Assembly (NCBI RefSeq): GCF_020193575.1
Contig: NZ_JADYVD010000025.1
Location: 1 to 64,000, forward strand
DNA: 64,000 nt
Reading direction: 5' to 3'
From: Ensifer sp. IC4062
GTDB lineage: Bacteria > Pseudomonadota > Alphaproteobacteria > Rhizobiales > Rhizobiaceae
Each line of letters starts with the position of its first letter. The stretch's first letter is position 1. The notes under the pieces are model-generated. The model was given only the letters and a program-made list of their open reading frames with translations. It had not been told where the DNA came from and searched no databases. A program made the translations under genes and the position numbers. Shown here piece by piece: positions 27,791 through 36,768 of the stretch.

Positions 27791-27892
27791 ACGCTTTCTG
27801 CGCGTCCGAAAACTGCGATGCCTTCATCGTCCTCCGTTCTTTTCCCAGCCAGGAAATTTACCCTAAAACTCGAACCAAAACCGCCCAGTTTG
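27782..27892 (-). mobile_element. IS3-family left-end remnant, copy 2
   Basis: The minus strand carries the start of an IS3-family OrfA (MKASQFSDAQKAF, ATG at 27827) and the leader sequence before it. It is a diverged direct repeat of 19548-19640. The element is cut off after 14 codons, at the end of the SDR gene. Confidence 0.65.
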
Positions 27893-27899
27893 AAGGTCC

Positions 27900-28063
27900 A
27901 CCAGCACGCGGCCACGGGAAAAAAGGGGATGGAGACGATGGCGGCATCGGACGTTCCCCCGAGCACCGGAACGACCAAGGCAAAGCACCCATGGGCCAAT
28001 GGCCAAGTCGAGAGGATGAACAGAACCAGCAAGGACGCGACCGTCAGGCGCTTCGCAGAACGG
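27900..28063 (+). mobile_element. IS481-type transposase fragment
   Basis: The segment KHPWANGQVERMNRTSKDAT, followed by VRRF, is the conserved end of the rve catalytic core, with the third acidic residue in GQVERMN, of IS481-type transposases. Both sides are lost. It abuts the cut end of the IS66 gene. Confidence 0.7.
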
Positions 28064-28079
28064 ACACACGGCCAACCCA

Positions 28080-28760
28080 GTCCGCCATGACAGGCCGGGA
28101 GATGTCTATTCCCAGGCGGTCGCACATCTCGGAGAGACGGTAGAGCGGGACGTGATCGTCGAACTCGGCGACCATGATATGCGCGAGCAACCCCGGACCG
28201 GGCTTGCCTCGCTCGATCGGCAAGGTCGGCATCTCACCCGATACGGTCGTATCGCAGTCCCTGCAGACCATGCGCTTCTCGACATGCCGGACAATCTTCA
28301 CAGAAGCCGGCACATGCTCCATCACCTCGACCACCTTGTCGGCCGCCTTCAGGAAGGACATGCCACCACAAGTCGGGCAACTGCAGGGCGCCGTGTACAC
28401 CCGCTCTTCAGTTGGAAGGCCATCCGGCAGAGGTCTGCGTTTCGGCTTGTCGGGGGCATCATCCAGATCTGGCAGCAGGCCTTTTCCGGAACGAGCATCA
28501 GCCTCGGCGCGAGAGGTTTCGATTTCCTCGAGCATCAGTTCGAATTGCTCAATCTTCCGATCGATCTTTTCCGAGGATGCGCCGTGCTGCCGATGTCGCA
28601 GCAGTTCCAGCTGCGCGCGCAGAAGACCGATGATCGAGTCGCGTTTGTTGACTTCGGCTTCTTGCGCACTGAGTTTCGCCGCCTGTTCAGCGACGAGCGC
28701 GCGCAATGCCAATAGCTCGTCCTGACTGTCCAGCGGCGGTGCTTTCATGCCCAAAAACAT
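28080..28760 (-). mobile_element. IS66 TnpC N-terminal fragment
   Basis: This frame of about 225 residues is the front of the IS66 transposase TnpC. It has the leucine-zipper-like start ALVAEQAAKLSAQEAEVNKR, the RHRQHGASSEKID motif, the zinc-finger pair CSCPTCGG and CRDCD, and PIERGKPGPGLLAHIM at the front of the catalytic domain. The catalytic DDE part is missing beyond about 28080, where the IS481 fragment begins. Confidence 0.85.
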
Positions 28761-28799
28761 AGCCGATTTGCCGCGGAAGCACTAGCGTTTTGCCCCGGA

Positions 28800-28985
28800 T
28801 GTCCCTGTAAAATATATAGCTTTTGACCCGTGCGGCCAGGGGCGGAAGTCCACGCTGGTCGGCGCCAGTCAATCCCTTCAACAAGCATCAACAACTGAGC
28901 CTGCATCAAATGCGCAACACCATCTTTCGCCGTCGGCCAAGGAAAGTATCCGCGCTCGAGAATCTTGTAGAATAGGCAGAACCCT
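28800..28985 (-). mobile_element. IS66 TnpB C-terminal fragment
   Basis: On the minus strand a frame reads GDGQGFCLFYKILERGYFPW, PTAKDGVAHLMQAQLLML and EGIDWRRPAWTS. This is the conserved C terminus of IS66 accessory protein TnpB, in the correct position before tnpC. The N-terminal part is lost at the junction with the IS5 remnant. Confidence 0.75.
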
Positions 28986-28996
28986 TGGCCATCCCC

Positions 28997-29225
28997 AGCA
29001 ATTCCTCCAGCCCCTGCGGCCCGATCCGCTTGCGCCAGCGCGTCATCGTGCTCGCGTCGATCGGAGCTTCATGCGGGAAGAACTCAAAGCCGCTCAGCTA
29101 CATCACCGACGATTTCCGGCAGTTTCCAATACTTCAAAACAGATGGGAATCCCTTATACGCAGGGCGTTGAGAGGTTTTTCAGCGTCGACCAAAGATCTA
29201 GCGCCGCCGACGCTGGTGTGGGGAG
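28997..29225 (-). mobile_element. IS5-family element, internally deleted copy
   Basis: The segment 28998-29095 is nearly identical to 31794-31892, and 29096-29220 to 32180-32280, so this is a deletion form of the IS5-family element at 31440-32280, lacking its middle part. It ends about 20 bases from the stop of the ATP-grasp gene. Confidence 0.75.
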
Positions 29226-29246
29226 TTGAGGGGTCGCAAACTGTTG

Positions 29247-30479
29247 CTACTCGCTGACGGTCGGAAATGGAGCGATCGACCAATCGACTAAGTCGGCAGC
29301 ATCATGGAGTATCGCCGCTGTCCGAGCACCGCTGGGTGAAGCGGCGATGACATGTCCTAAACAGTCTCGGTAATCACCTTTCCTGACGATCGGCGTCTTG
29401 GGTCCCTTGTAAAATTTGACCTCGACGACACCTGATACAGCAGCCGCCCTACTGTCGCTACCGATCCACTCAAGAATGCCATCGCGATCAGGAACTAGGT
29501 ACCGCACGGCAGCAGTGTGCGAGCGCGTCCTGCGCAAATTCCATTCTTCGCCAATGACGAGCTTTATGTGCTCGTTGACGAGATCGATACCGTGCGCCAA
29601 CTGCACGAGGTGAGGATCCTCACCTGCAAGACGCGGATTGACTTCGATCACGACCGGACCATGTTTCGTCCACCGAATTTCAATGTTCGCCGGCCCCCAG
29701 TCGAGGCCGAGCGCTCGCACACAGTTTTGCGAAATATCGGCGATATCCTTATACTCCTGATCAGCCAACATGGCCGGATAGGTGAACTCACGATAGACGA
29801 AATGCGGCGGGGGACCGAAGTCATTCCCCGTGACTCCAATGATCTGATTGCTCATTATATGAGATTGGTAGCTCGGTCCCGGTGCGAATTCTTCGACAAG
29901 TAACCTCGGCGACGACTGCCATTTGTGCCCCCCACTCAACAGATTAGTCGCATGTTCTGATACTTCTTCGACGTTGCGGCACAATCGGACACCGCTACTG
30001 CCGCTGCCTATGGTTGGCTTGACGATAACCGGTAGGCCGATCTCCGCGGCAATTTCCTTTGTTTCAGTCGCGTCAGCTGTCAAGCGGTAAACGGGCATTG
30101 GAATGTCTGTCTCCGCGAGGCGCTGACGTTGAGTGAATTTGTCGCAACATTGTTCAATCGATGCGGGATTTGGCCCCGGTAGACCGAAATGCCGGCAGAG
30201 CTTAGCGACTGTCACGTAGAGCGACTCATCGAGGCCCGTGAAACCGGTGATACCGCCAATGTCGTATCTCGCACTTAGCTGAGAACATTCCCGGATGATC
30301 GCTTCGAGATCATCTGTGTCGACGCGGACCACCTCAAGTTCTTCCGACGCTAGATAGTCGTAATTACTTGGATCAGCCGAGAAGGTTATTGGGTGAAGAC
30401 CAAGACGCTTGGCCGCTTGAATATATAATGGGCCGTTATGCCTATGGCCCTCAACTAGGATAAGCGCTCTTTTTAGCAT
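29247..30479 (-). CDS. ATP-grasp carboxylate-amine ligase
   Basis: This 410-residue enzyme has the ATP-grasp fold, which joins a carboxylate to an amine or another nucleophile through an acyl phosphate. The visible landmarks are the pre-ATP-grasp start ALILVEGHRHNGP, GLPVIVKPTIGSGSSGVRLC (phosphate-binding loop), LLVEEFAPGPSYQS, and VVIEVNPRLAGEDPHLVQLA (magnesium ligands E and N). It resembles L-amino acid ligase and biotin-carboxylase-like members used in peptide and antibiotic synthesis. It is intact, although both sides are IS debris. It may belong to the NRPS-PKS locus, joining its acid product to an amine. A broken gene overlaps its start. Confidence 0.8.
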   Translation of the reverse strand: MLKRALILVEGHRHNGPLYIQAAKRLGLHPITFSADPSNYDYLASEELEVVRVDTDDLEAIIRECSQLSARYDIGGITGFTGLDESLYVTVAKLCRHFGLPGPNPASIEQCCDKFTQRQRLAETDIPMPVYRLTADATETKEIAAEIGLPVIVKPTIGSGSSGVRLCRNVEEVSEHATNLLSGGHKWQSSPRLLVEEFAPGPSYQSHIMSNQIIGVTGNDFGPPPHFVYREFTYPAMLADQEYKDIADISQNCVRALGLDWGPANIEIRWTKHGPVVIEVNPRLAGEDPHLVQLAHGIDLVNEHIKLVIGEEWNLRRTRSHTAAVRYLVPDRDGILEWIGSDSRAAAVSGVVEVKFYKGPKTPIVRKGDYRDCLGHVIAASPSGARTAAILHDAADLVDWSIAPFPTVSE

Positions 30480-30694
30480 CGGTGTTGACTCCCTGTAGGA
30501 TCTTCAGAATGTCAGCGTCTATTTCGTTCAGATGGGCGCGAGGATCGCCGGCATGCTTCCTCGTTGGGGTTAGAACCGGTCGCCATGGCGACGGCGGTCA
30601 TCTGGGGGTTGGGCAGAGCCGTCATCGTGATCATCGTAGGGTCATTGCCATCATCAAGCTGTCCACGAATGAGCTCGCATGGTTTGCCTTCGAA
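30451..30694 (-). pseudogene. Frameshifted unknown gene overlapping the ligase start
   Basis: Two minus-strand frames look coding. One reads FEGKPCELIRGQLDDGNDPT followed by MTALPNPQMTAVAMATGSNP. After a shift near 30560 the next reads GDPRAHLNEIDADILKILQG and ends at a stop at 30451, 26 bases inside the ATP-grasp gene. No complete start is left. The overlap suggests that the two genes were once translated together. The family is not recognised. Confidence 0.4.
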
Positions 30695-30767
30695 AGCCTA
30701 ACGCATCGAAGCGGTTAAAACCCGCTTCACCCCTCTTCTAGGCAAGAGGTGTGCCAGTAAGATACGT

Positions 30768-31430
30768 TTAAAGAGAACACTGAATTTCAACGCCTCCTTT
30801 CGGGCCAGTGGAGGCCATGTACGAAAAATGTCGCAACCGCAACGCGCTTGTCGGTCCGGGTCGTGCGGCCATCCTCCGCCCTTCCGGCCGCAGGCCGGTA
30901 TTGCCCATGAACAGCACGAAGTCGTGCAACTGTTCGGCTTCCCACCGGAAATGCTTGTTCTTCGGCTCCTTTGCGTTACGCCTCATAAAGCTGCTTGTAC
31001 TCGACCGGGCTGAACCATGGCCTGTGACTGACCTTGCATTGCGTCTTATGAGGAGGCGACAGGTCTGCAGATGGCTGAGCCGCATGTGGCGAATGGCCGT
31101 CTTCAACACCTGCCGCAAGGTGCCCAATTCATCCCGAAGAGCGGGATCATGTGAAGCCGCAGACGGATGCTGTGGCCTTCAACCATTTGGGGCTGCGCTC
31201 ACCTTCGGTGATGATGGTTATTCCTCTTCGAACTTCTTGGCACGCTCCGCTAAGGTCTTTCGGTTTTCATCAATCCTGCGGCCAATTTGCCACGGAGCCC
31301 CAAATACCAATCTTCCGCAAACGCCTTCGCCTGCTCCAGTCCGGTTTCCTTGGTGCTGGCCAGGTACTGGCGGCCCTTTATAGAGGTGGAGCAAAGCCAA
31401 GTGAGGCCCCGCGCCGGTAGACCTGGACAA
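30768..31430 (-). pseudogene. Decayed tyrosine-type site-specific integrase
   Basis: The minus-strand frames read KGRQYLASTKETGLEQAKAF and AEDWYLGLRGKLAAG (N-terminal DNA-binding part), then ELGTLRQVLKTAIRHM-like sequence, and RNAKEPKNKHFRWEAEQLHD followed by FVLFMGNTGLRP (start of the catalytic domain with its first Arg). The His and Tyr of the active site are missing. Several frameshifts separate the parts. It could mark an old island border. Confidence 0.65.
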
Positions 31431-31439
31431 TTCCTCCGA

Positions 31440-32280
31440 GGATTTAGTGGCTCGGGTATCTCTTGGTGATTAACTAGTCGACCCTGAACAAAGGCTAAAT
31501 CATTGATCTTCTGGCGGTGGGAAGATCTGGGGGAGTATCCGATTTCGCCACGAGAACGGTAAGCGCGGCCGTGATGAAGGCACGCTGCTTTCGCCAGACG
31601 CGTGTAGCTCTGCCTCAGCTCGACGCTATGCTTCTTGGCGTGACGGATCAGCATCTGCAGAGCCTTCAGATACAGCCTACTGTCGGGCGGATGAGCGATG
31701 GCTTTCGGCTGCACCGTCGTGTCGACATTGACTCGCTCCAAAGATTCCGGCCTGGCCGTTCCCGTCTGAAGCGCCGCATCGACGCTGGCCTTCAGCAATT
31801 CCTCCAGCCCCTGCGGGCCCGATCCGCTTGCGCCAGCGCGTCATCGTGCTCGCGTCGATCGGAGCTTCATGCTGGAAGAACTCAAAGCCGCAGAAAAATT
31901 GCCAATACGGATTCTCCACCCAGCGCTCGACCACCTCCTCATCCGACAGGTCGTGGACATGCTTCAGGTAATGCAGCCCGACCATCAGCCGCGTCGGCTT
32001 GGCGGGTCGGCCAACCGGCCGATAGAACCCACCGAATGCCTCGTCAAATCGTGCCCATGGGATCACACCGGCCAATCGCACCAGCGCGTGGCGGGTTGAT
32101 GATCGCGTCCAGACGGTCGCGAAAAAGATCATTCTTACCGGAAGAGCGACGACTTGGCCGCATACCAAAAACACCACAAATCAGCTACATCACCGACGAT
32201 TTCCGGCAGTTTCCAATACTTCAAAACAGATGGGAATCCCTTATACGCAGGGCGTGGAGAGGTTTTTCAGCGCCGACCAG
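31440..32280 (-). mobile_element. IS5-family element, degenerate
   Basis: The minus strand reads GVIPWARFDEAFGGFYRPVG, LMVGLHYLKHVHDLSDEEVV and WVENPYWQFFCGFEFFQHEA, the N-terminal half of an IS5-family transposase. It shifts frame near 31800 and continues as RVNVDTTVQPKAIAHPPDSR with the catalytic DTT motif. A further shift lies near 32080. The C-terminal end is replaced by the integrase remnant. The right end is marked by GAGAGGTTTTTCAGCGCCGA, shared with the deleted copy near 29200. Confidence 0.75.
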
Positions 32281-34110
32281 TTAGCTTTTTTCTCTTGGCT
32301 GCAACGGAAGACCATACGCTCGCATTTTGTTGTATAGGGTCTTTCGAGATATCCCGAGATATCGCGCGGCTTCACCCCGGCGAAAGCGGTGGCGCTGAAG
32401 CGCATCGAGGATCCATTCCCGCTCATCCTCCGGATGCGGATGTGGCGCGTCCGAGTTCGCGTCGCCGAGCGGCGGCAAATGCTCGGCCTTGATCCAGTCG
32501 CCTTCGCAGCGGATAGCGGCCGTTTCGAGCACGGATCTGAGCTCGCGGACATTTTCTGGCCAGCCATAGGTCATCAGAGCTCGGTAAGCCGAGTGGTCCA
32601 CCGACAGCTTCCGGCTGCGTCGGTCCTTTCGGAGCGCTTGTAGGAAGTGTTCGGCGAGGAGTGGAAGGTCTTCAAGGCGATCGCGCAGAGGAGGAAGAAA
32701 GACGTGACCGGGAGCGAGACGCGACTCCAACGAGGGTATCAGCTGCCCGCTTGCGCCCAACTCAGAGAGCGGCCGTGTCGATGTCAGGATCAGGCGACCT
32801 TCAAACCGCCCTCTCTCGTTGTCGCCGAGGCGCCGATAAGAGCCGGTCTCAATCACTTCTATCAGACGTTCCTGAGCGTCGACGCATAGGCATTCGACGT
32901 TCTCGATCAGCAGCGTTGCTTTGGTATGGAATTGTAGCAACCCAAGCACCTTCCTCCCGCCTTCGCTCGGGGCGAAGCCAAAAAGCGATGCTCCACTTGC
33001 GTCTTCGGAGCTGATGAGCTTGCTGCCGGGACGTCTGGCGGCTTCATTAATGGCCCGGGCCAGAAGCTTCTTGCCGGTTCCGGCTTCTCCGGTAATCAGA
33101 ACCGGTAGAGCAGAGGCGGCAAGCTTTTCGATCCGTTGCTTGATTTGCTGGATCGAAGGTGACCGGCCGACGATCGAGTATTCGCGCTGCACATGCTCGA
33201 GCTGCCGCTCCAGTTCATCAATTCGCTTTTGCAAGGTGCCGACGGATTTGAAAGCCGATGTAATCTGCTCCATAGAGGCTTCCAGTGGCACCCGATCGAT
33301 AGTGGAGCCGCCAATGTATCCGTCTGCCTTGGACAGGGCGGACACCTCGTACATTTGGTCAGGGCTGACGATAGGGCCGCCCTCGAGGACACAAAGAGTA
33401 CCCTCTGAGATCGCCCGTATCTGACGGAAAATGACCTTCGCATACTCAGCCGCTTGCCTCAGGCTGAGCTCTGTGCGGCTTCCGACAGTCCCTCCGACGT
33501 TCCAACCGAGATTGAGATTTATGATGTCTACGCCGGCGGTCGCGGCCTGCTGAGCTTCGGCCACGGTTCTAACATAGGCGAGCGTCGCCATATTTCTTCT
33601 CTGAGCGGCCCGAAGCATTTCAAGCTCACGCTGGAACCCCAGCCCTGCTCCCTCGATATCGGCCCGAAACCGTCCATCGAGAAAAATGGAGGTGGGGAAG
33701 TTTACAATTGCGCCAAAACCAGCATCCGCAATTCTTTCCAGTTCAGCTTCTATCGAACAGCGGGGATCGAAAGCGCTGGCGCCGAAAAAGACCGGAACTT
33801 TGGCGAAAGGCAGGATCTCTGACTGGGCGAAATCCAGGACAAAGTCATTGCTCTTGCGCAATGCGAGCAGGGAAAAGATAGAAGGGGCGCCCATGCTACG
33901 CAAACGCCCAGCATTGAGAGCGAGGATAAAGTCTGCGCCGCCCCGCGAGGCCGCCTGGGCGGCCATTCCCGTGCCGATCGCAGCACCAACGAGAGTCGTG
34001 TTTGGTTTGCCGAGCGTCGCCTTGAGTGTCGCGACAATCTCCGCTCTCGCGTGCACGGGAGCGGAGAATTCAGGGCGATGAACCCCAAGATGAACGATCG
34101 GATCAGCCAT
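32281..34110 (-). CDS. Regulator: PEP-hydrolase-family TIM barrel fused to AAA+ and Fis-type HTH
   Basis: This is a 609-residue regulator. Residues 1-275 form a TIM barrel of the PEP-hydrolase/TIM-barrel signal-transduction family (GAAIGTGMAAQAASRGGADF, VNFPTSIFLDGRFR) and probably sense the pathway compound. A coiled coil follows (LQKRIDELERQLEHVQ). The AAA+ domain has Walker A GEAGTGKK near residue 340, but GAFTGA is absent (LFGFAPSEGG stands there) and Walker B is LLIENV, without the usual Asp-Glu. The C terminus is a Fis-type HTH (RGEAARYLGISRKTLYNKM). It lies 25 bases behind the Gfo/Idh gene and is the last gene of the operon. Without GAFTGA it should not drive sigma-54 polymerase. Confidence 0.85.
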   Translation of the reverse strand: MADPIVHLGVHRPEFSAPVHARAEIVATLKATLGKPNTTLVGAAIGTGMAAQAASRGGADFILALNAGRLRSMGAPSIFSLLALRKSNDFVLDFAQSEILPFAKVPVFFGASAFDPRCSIEAELERIADAGFGAIVNFPTSIFLDGRFRADIEGAGLGFQRELEMLRAAQRRNMATLAYVRTVAEAQQAATAGVDIINLNLGWNVGGTVGSRTELSLRQAAEYAKVIFRQIRAISEGTLCVLEGGPIVSPDQMYEVSALSKADGYIGGSTIDRVPLEASMEQITSAFKSVGTLQKRIDELERQLEHVQREYSIVGRSPSIQQIKQRIEKLAASALPVLITGEAGTGKKLLARAINEAARRPGSKLISSEDASGASLFGFAPSEGGRKVLGLLQFHTKATLLIENVECLCVDAQERLIEVIETGSYRRLGDNERGRFEGRLILTSTRPLSELGASGQLIPSLESRLAPGHVFLPPLRDRLEDLPLLAEHFLQALRKDRRSRKLSVDHSAYRALMTYGWPENVRELRSVLETAAIRCEGDWIKAEHLPPLGDANSDAPHPHPEDEREWILDALQRHRFRRGEAARYLGISRKTLYNKMRAYGLPLQPREKS

Positions 34111-34135
34111 TGTGAGGCTAACCTACATCTTATCG

Positions 34136-35218
34136 TTACTCGATCGAAGCCCCCTCTCGGTAGGACTGGAGAAATTCCTGCACTTTCACCGGTTGGCCCA
34201 GCCGAACGCTTTCGATCGCTGAGAATACGAGCGCAACAGACTGCAGATTCTCCCAGACGCTCGTTGCCATGGGCGGGCCGCCGTCGAGCCACTCACAAAA
34301 TTGCTCAATCAACAGTGCGTTCTGCCACTTCTTACCAGGTAGCAGCGACACCTGCTGACCTTTTCCTTGGCGGCTCGCTTGTCGCAGCCGCATCGGGTAG
34401 CGGCGAAATACCTCGATCTCACGATGGTCGAGGATAGCCGTCCCGCTTTCCCCCTCCACACGAACATATTCGAAAGCCCAATCGTTAAGACCCGTGGCTT
34501 GTGCCGAAGACCCTTCATAGACCCCATGAGCGCCGTTCGCAAAGTCCATCAAGACTATGGCATCTGTGTCGCCCTTGTAATCTGCCCATTCCGGCTTCCA
34601 CGTGCGGGCATAGATCGACGTGCAGGGTGCGCCGGCGAGATCGGCCATGATATCCAGGTGATGGACAGCGCCCTCGATAAGCATCGGATGCATCATTTCG
34701 TGGCGAAAGCGCCCCCAGGAATCATAAAGGCGGAAGTCTCCGGCAAACCGACACGATACCGTATTGACACGGCCGATGGCGTCGGCACCGACGAGCGCTC
34801 TCAACGTCGATTTGTCCTGATCGAACCGGTGGCTCATCGTCACGCCCATGTTTAAGCCGGCCTTTCTCACTTTCTCAGCGATACGGACGGAGGCCTCCAT
34901 GGTGTCGGCGATCGGCTTCTCGGACAGGATGTGCATGCCGCGCGCAAGGGCGAGGTCGACGATCCCCTCGTGCAGAGCTGGCGGAATGACGATGGTGCAA
35001 AAGTCGGCATCCACCATCTGGAAGGCTTGTGCGGCCGCGGTGAAACACTGTTCGGCCTTCAAGCCGAGATGCTTGCGGCCGATATCGAGCGCCTTGGCAT
35101 CGATGTCCACGAGGCCGACCACCTCGATCGTCCCGTCCGCTACGTTCGGCGGCAGGAACGTGTCGCACCAGCGCTCTCCGAAGCCACCGGCGCCGATATG
35201 CAGGACCTTATAAGTCAT
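34136..35218 (-). CDS. Gfo/Idh/MocA-family oxidoreductase
   Basis: This is a 360-residue NAD(P)-dependent dehydrogenase of the glucose-fructose oxidoreductase/inositol dehydrogenase family. The Rossmann start is VLHIGAGGFGERW, the EKP motif is HILSEKPIAD, and the catalytic His segment is IEGAVHHLDIMADLAG. It has an excellent GGAGGTGA ribosome site. It lies between the cupin gene and the regulator gene and probably oxidises or reduces a sugar-like intermediate brought in by the adjacent ABC importer. The precise substrate is unknown. Confidence 0.85.
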   Translation of the reverse strand: MTYKVLHIGAGGFGERWCDTFLPPNVADGTIEVVGLVDIDAKALDIGRKHLGLKAEQCFTAAAQAFQMVDADFCTIVIPPALHEGIVDLALARGMHILSEKPIADTMEASVRIAEKVRKAGLNMGVTMSHRFDQDKSTLRALVGADAIGRVNTVSCRFAGDFRLYDSWGRFRHEMMHPMLIEGAVHHLDIMADLAGAPCTSIYARTWKPEWADYKGDTDAIVLMDFANGAHGVYEGSSAQATGLNDWAFEYVRVEGESGTAILDHREIEVFRRYPMRLRQASRQGKGQQVSLLPGKKWQNALLIEQFCEWLDGGPPMATSVWENLQSVALVFSAIESVRLGQPVKVQEFLQSYREGASIE

Positions 35219-35257
35219 TGATGTTCACCTCCAGGAGGACTTGGCGCACGCGACGGA

Positions 35258-35914
35258 TCAAACCCGCTCGGGACGTACATCGGCAGGCCCATGCGTGTGC
35301 TCCCAAAGATGACCAAAGCGCTTCCTGCCTTCGAGCGTCGTCTCGAAATATGCGCCCTTCACATCGGTCCGCACATGGGGAAGATCATGATGGTGGCCCA
35401 TGCCGATAGCGACGCAATCGCCGACTTCGACCTCGAAGCCGCGCGAGCCGACGACGACCGTCCCTGCCCCCTCGATGATCACCCAGTATTCGTCGCAGTC
35501 GTGATAATGGGAATCGAAGTTGGTCGACTTGGGATAAATGACCGGATCCCCCTTGACTGGAACCGGCGTGTCGGGGCCGAGCTTGAACACCCCGCATCCG
35601 CCGAGCTCGTTGCCCCATCTGCCATAAAAGACGAGCACCTGTGCGGTCCCGTCGCCGGCATCTGCGGTGAAGGGACCATCGGCCCCATCCATGTCAAGGA
35701 ACTGGCCTTCACTCAGAACCTGCGCTCCCTTGGCGCTCCTCAAGCGGCAGGACCCGCGCGTGACGAGCAGACGCTGCTTGTCGGCGGCGACCGGAATTGG
35801 CAAGGGCTGATCGGTCAAGTCAATGAACTCGAAACCGGTGAGTTCGCACCAGCCCGGCGGCTGGTCTCCACTTCGAAAGACGGACATCTGCTTGTTTTCC
35901 CTTCTCACGGTCAT
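35258..35914 (-). CDS. Cupin protein of sugar/PEP-type catabolic locus
   Basis: This is a protein of about 218 residues with a C-terminal cupin barrel. Metal ligands are probable in [18 protein letters not shown] (HxH and Glu) and in [10 protein letters not shown]. The ATG at 35914 overlaps the stop of the TIM-barrel gene (ATGA), and a second ATG at 35887 has an AGAAGGGA site; either may be used. An upstream in-frame ATG at 36124 lies inside the TIM-barrel gene. It may be an isomerase or dioxygenase of the pathway. The N-terminal half has a second weak barrel-like part ([20 protein letters not shown]). Confidence 0.75.
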   Translation of the reverse strand: MTVRRENKQMSVFRSGDQPPGWCELTGFEFIDLTDQPLPIPVAADKQRLLVTRGSCRLRSAKGAQVLSEGQFLDMDGADGPFTADAGDGTAQVLVFYGRWGNELGGCGVFKLGPDTPVPVKGDPVIYPKSTNFDSHYHDCDEYWVIIEGAGTVVVGSRGFEVEVGDCVAIGMGHHHDLPHVRTDVKGAYFETTLEGRKRFGHLWEHTHGPADVRPERV

Positions 35915-36768
35915 GCCGACTTGCGACGGATCGCCTTGAAGGCTTGCGTCTGGGACTTGATGGCCTCCTCGGTCGGCAACCGCTCCATGCTGCTTGCTCC
36001 ATAGAAGCCGTGGCAGCCAAGGCAGGCGTCGAGAATAAAGCGAGCGTCTTCCGGATTGGCGATCGGACCACCGTGGCAGAGAATGATGATGTCGTCGCGG
36101 ATTTCTCTCGCCGCCTTGATGCACTGGTTGATGAGGACGACACAGTCCTCCATGGATTTGCCCGAGCGCGCCCCGATCGCGCCGCCAGTCGTCAGGCCCA
36201 TATGGCAGACGAGAATGTCGGCGCCGGCCTTCGCCATCGCCACCGCGTCTTCGCGGCTGAACACATAGGGTGTCGTCAAGAGATCGAGCTTGTGCGCCTC
36301 AGCGATCATCTCGACCTCCTGGGCATAGCTCATGCCGGTCTCTTCGAGATTCTGGCGGAAGAGCCCGTCGATAAGACCGACCGTCGGGAAGTTCTGCACG
36401 CCGGCAAAGCCGATCTCCTTCAGTTCGCGCAGGAAGCTCGGCATGACGACGAACGGATCCGTGCCGTTGACGCCAGCAAGCACCGGCGTGTGCTTCACGA
36501 CTGGCAGAACCTCGCTCGCCATGTCGACGACGATCTGGTTGGCGTTGCCATAGGCGAGCAGTCCGGCGAGCGAACCGCGGCCGGCCATGCGGTAGCGGCC
36601 GGAATTATAGATCACGATCAGATCGATATCGCCGGCTTCCTCGCTTTTGGCCGACAGGCCCGTTCCGGCGCCGCCGCCGATGATCGGCTCGCCGGCCCGG
36701 ATCTTCTTTAGGAAACGGTCGATCAGTTCCGCACGAGTGGGACGCTTGACAAGAATATCAGTGCTCAC
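35911..36768 (-). CDS. PEP-hydrolase-family TIM-barrel protein
   Basis: This 285-residue TIM barrel belongs to the phosphoenolpyruvate hydrolase family (PF09370). Landmarks are [53 protein letters not shown] and [21 protein letters not shown] at 36768 with an AGAGG site, 11 bases inside the end of the Tm-1-like gene, is chosen; the ATG at 36936 lies far inside that gene. This protein and Tm-1-like proteins occur next to each other in many bacteria and are thought to act together, but their reaction is not settled. The regulator at 34110 carries a related barrel. Confidence 0.85.
   Translation of the reverse strand: MSTDILVKRPTRAELIDRFLKKIRAGEPIIGGGAGTGLSAKSEEAGDIDLIVIYNSGRYRMAGRGSLAGLLAYGNANQIVVDMASEVLPVVKHTPVLAGVNGTDPFVVMPSFLRELKEIGFAGVQNFPTVGLIDGLFRQNLEETGMSYAQEVEMIAEAHKLDLLTTPYVFSREDAVAMAKAGADILVCHMGLTTGGAIGARSGKSMEDCVVLINQCIKAAREIRDDIIILCHGGPIANPEDARFILDACLGCHGFYGASSMERLPTEEAIKSQTQAFKAIRRKSA

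Noticed and set aside
28152-28725. Two long plus-strand frames of about 185 residues
   Set aside because: They are antisense to the IS66 tnpC fragment and have no family features of their own.
32281-34110. Ordinary sigma-54 activator
   Set aside because: GAFTGA is missing and Walker B is degenerate, so sigma-54 activation is unlikely.
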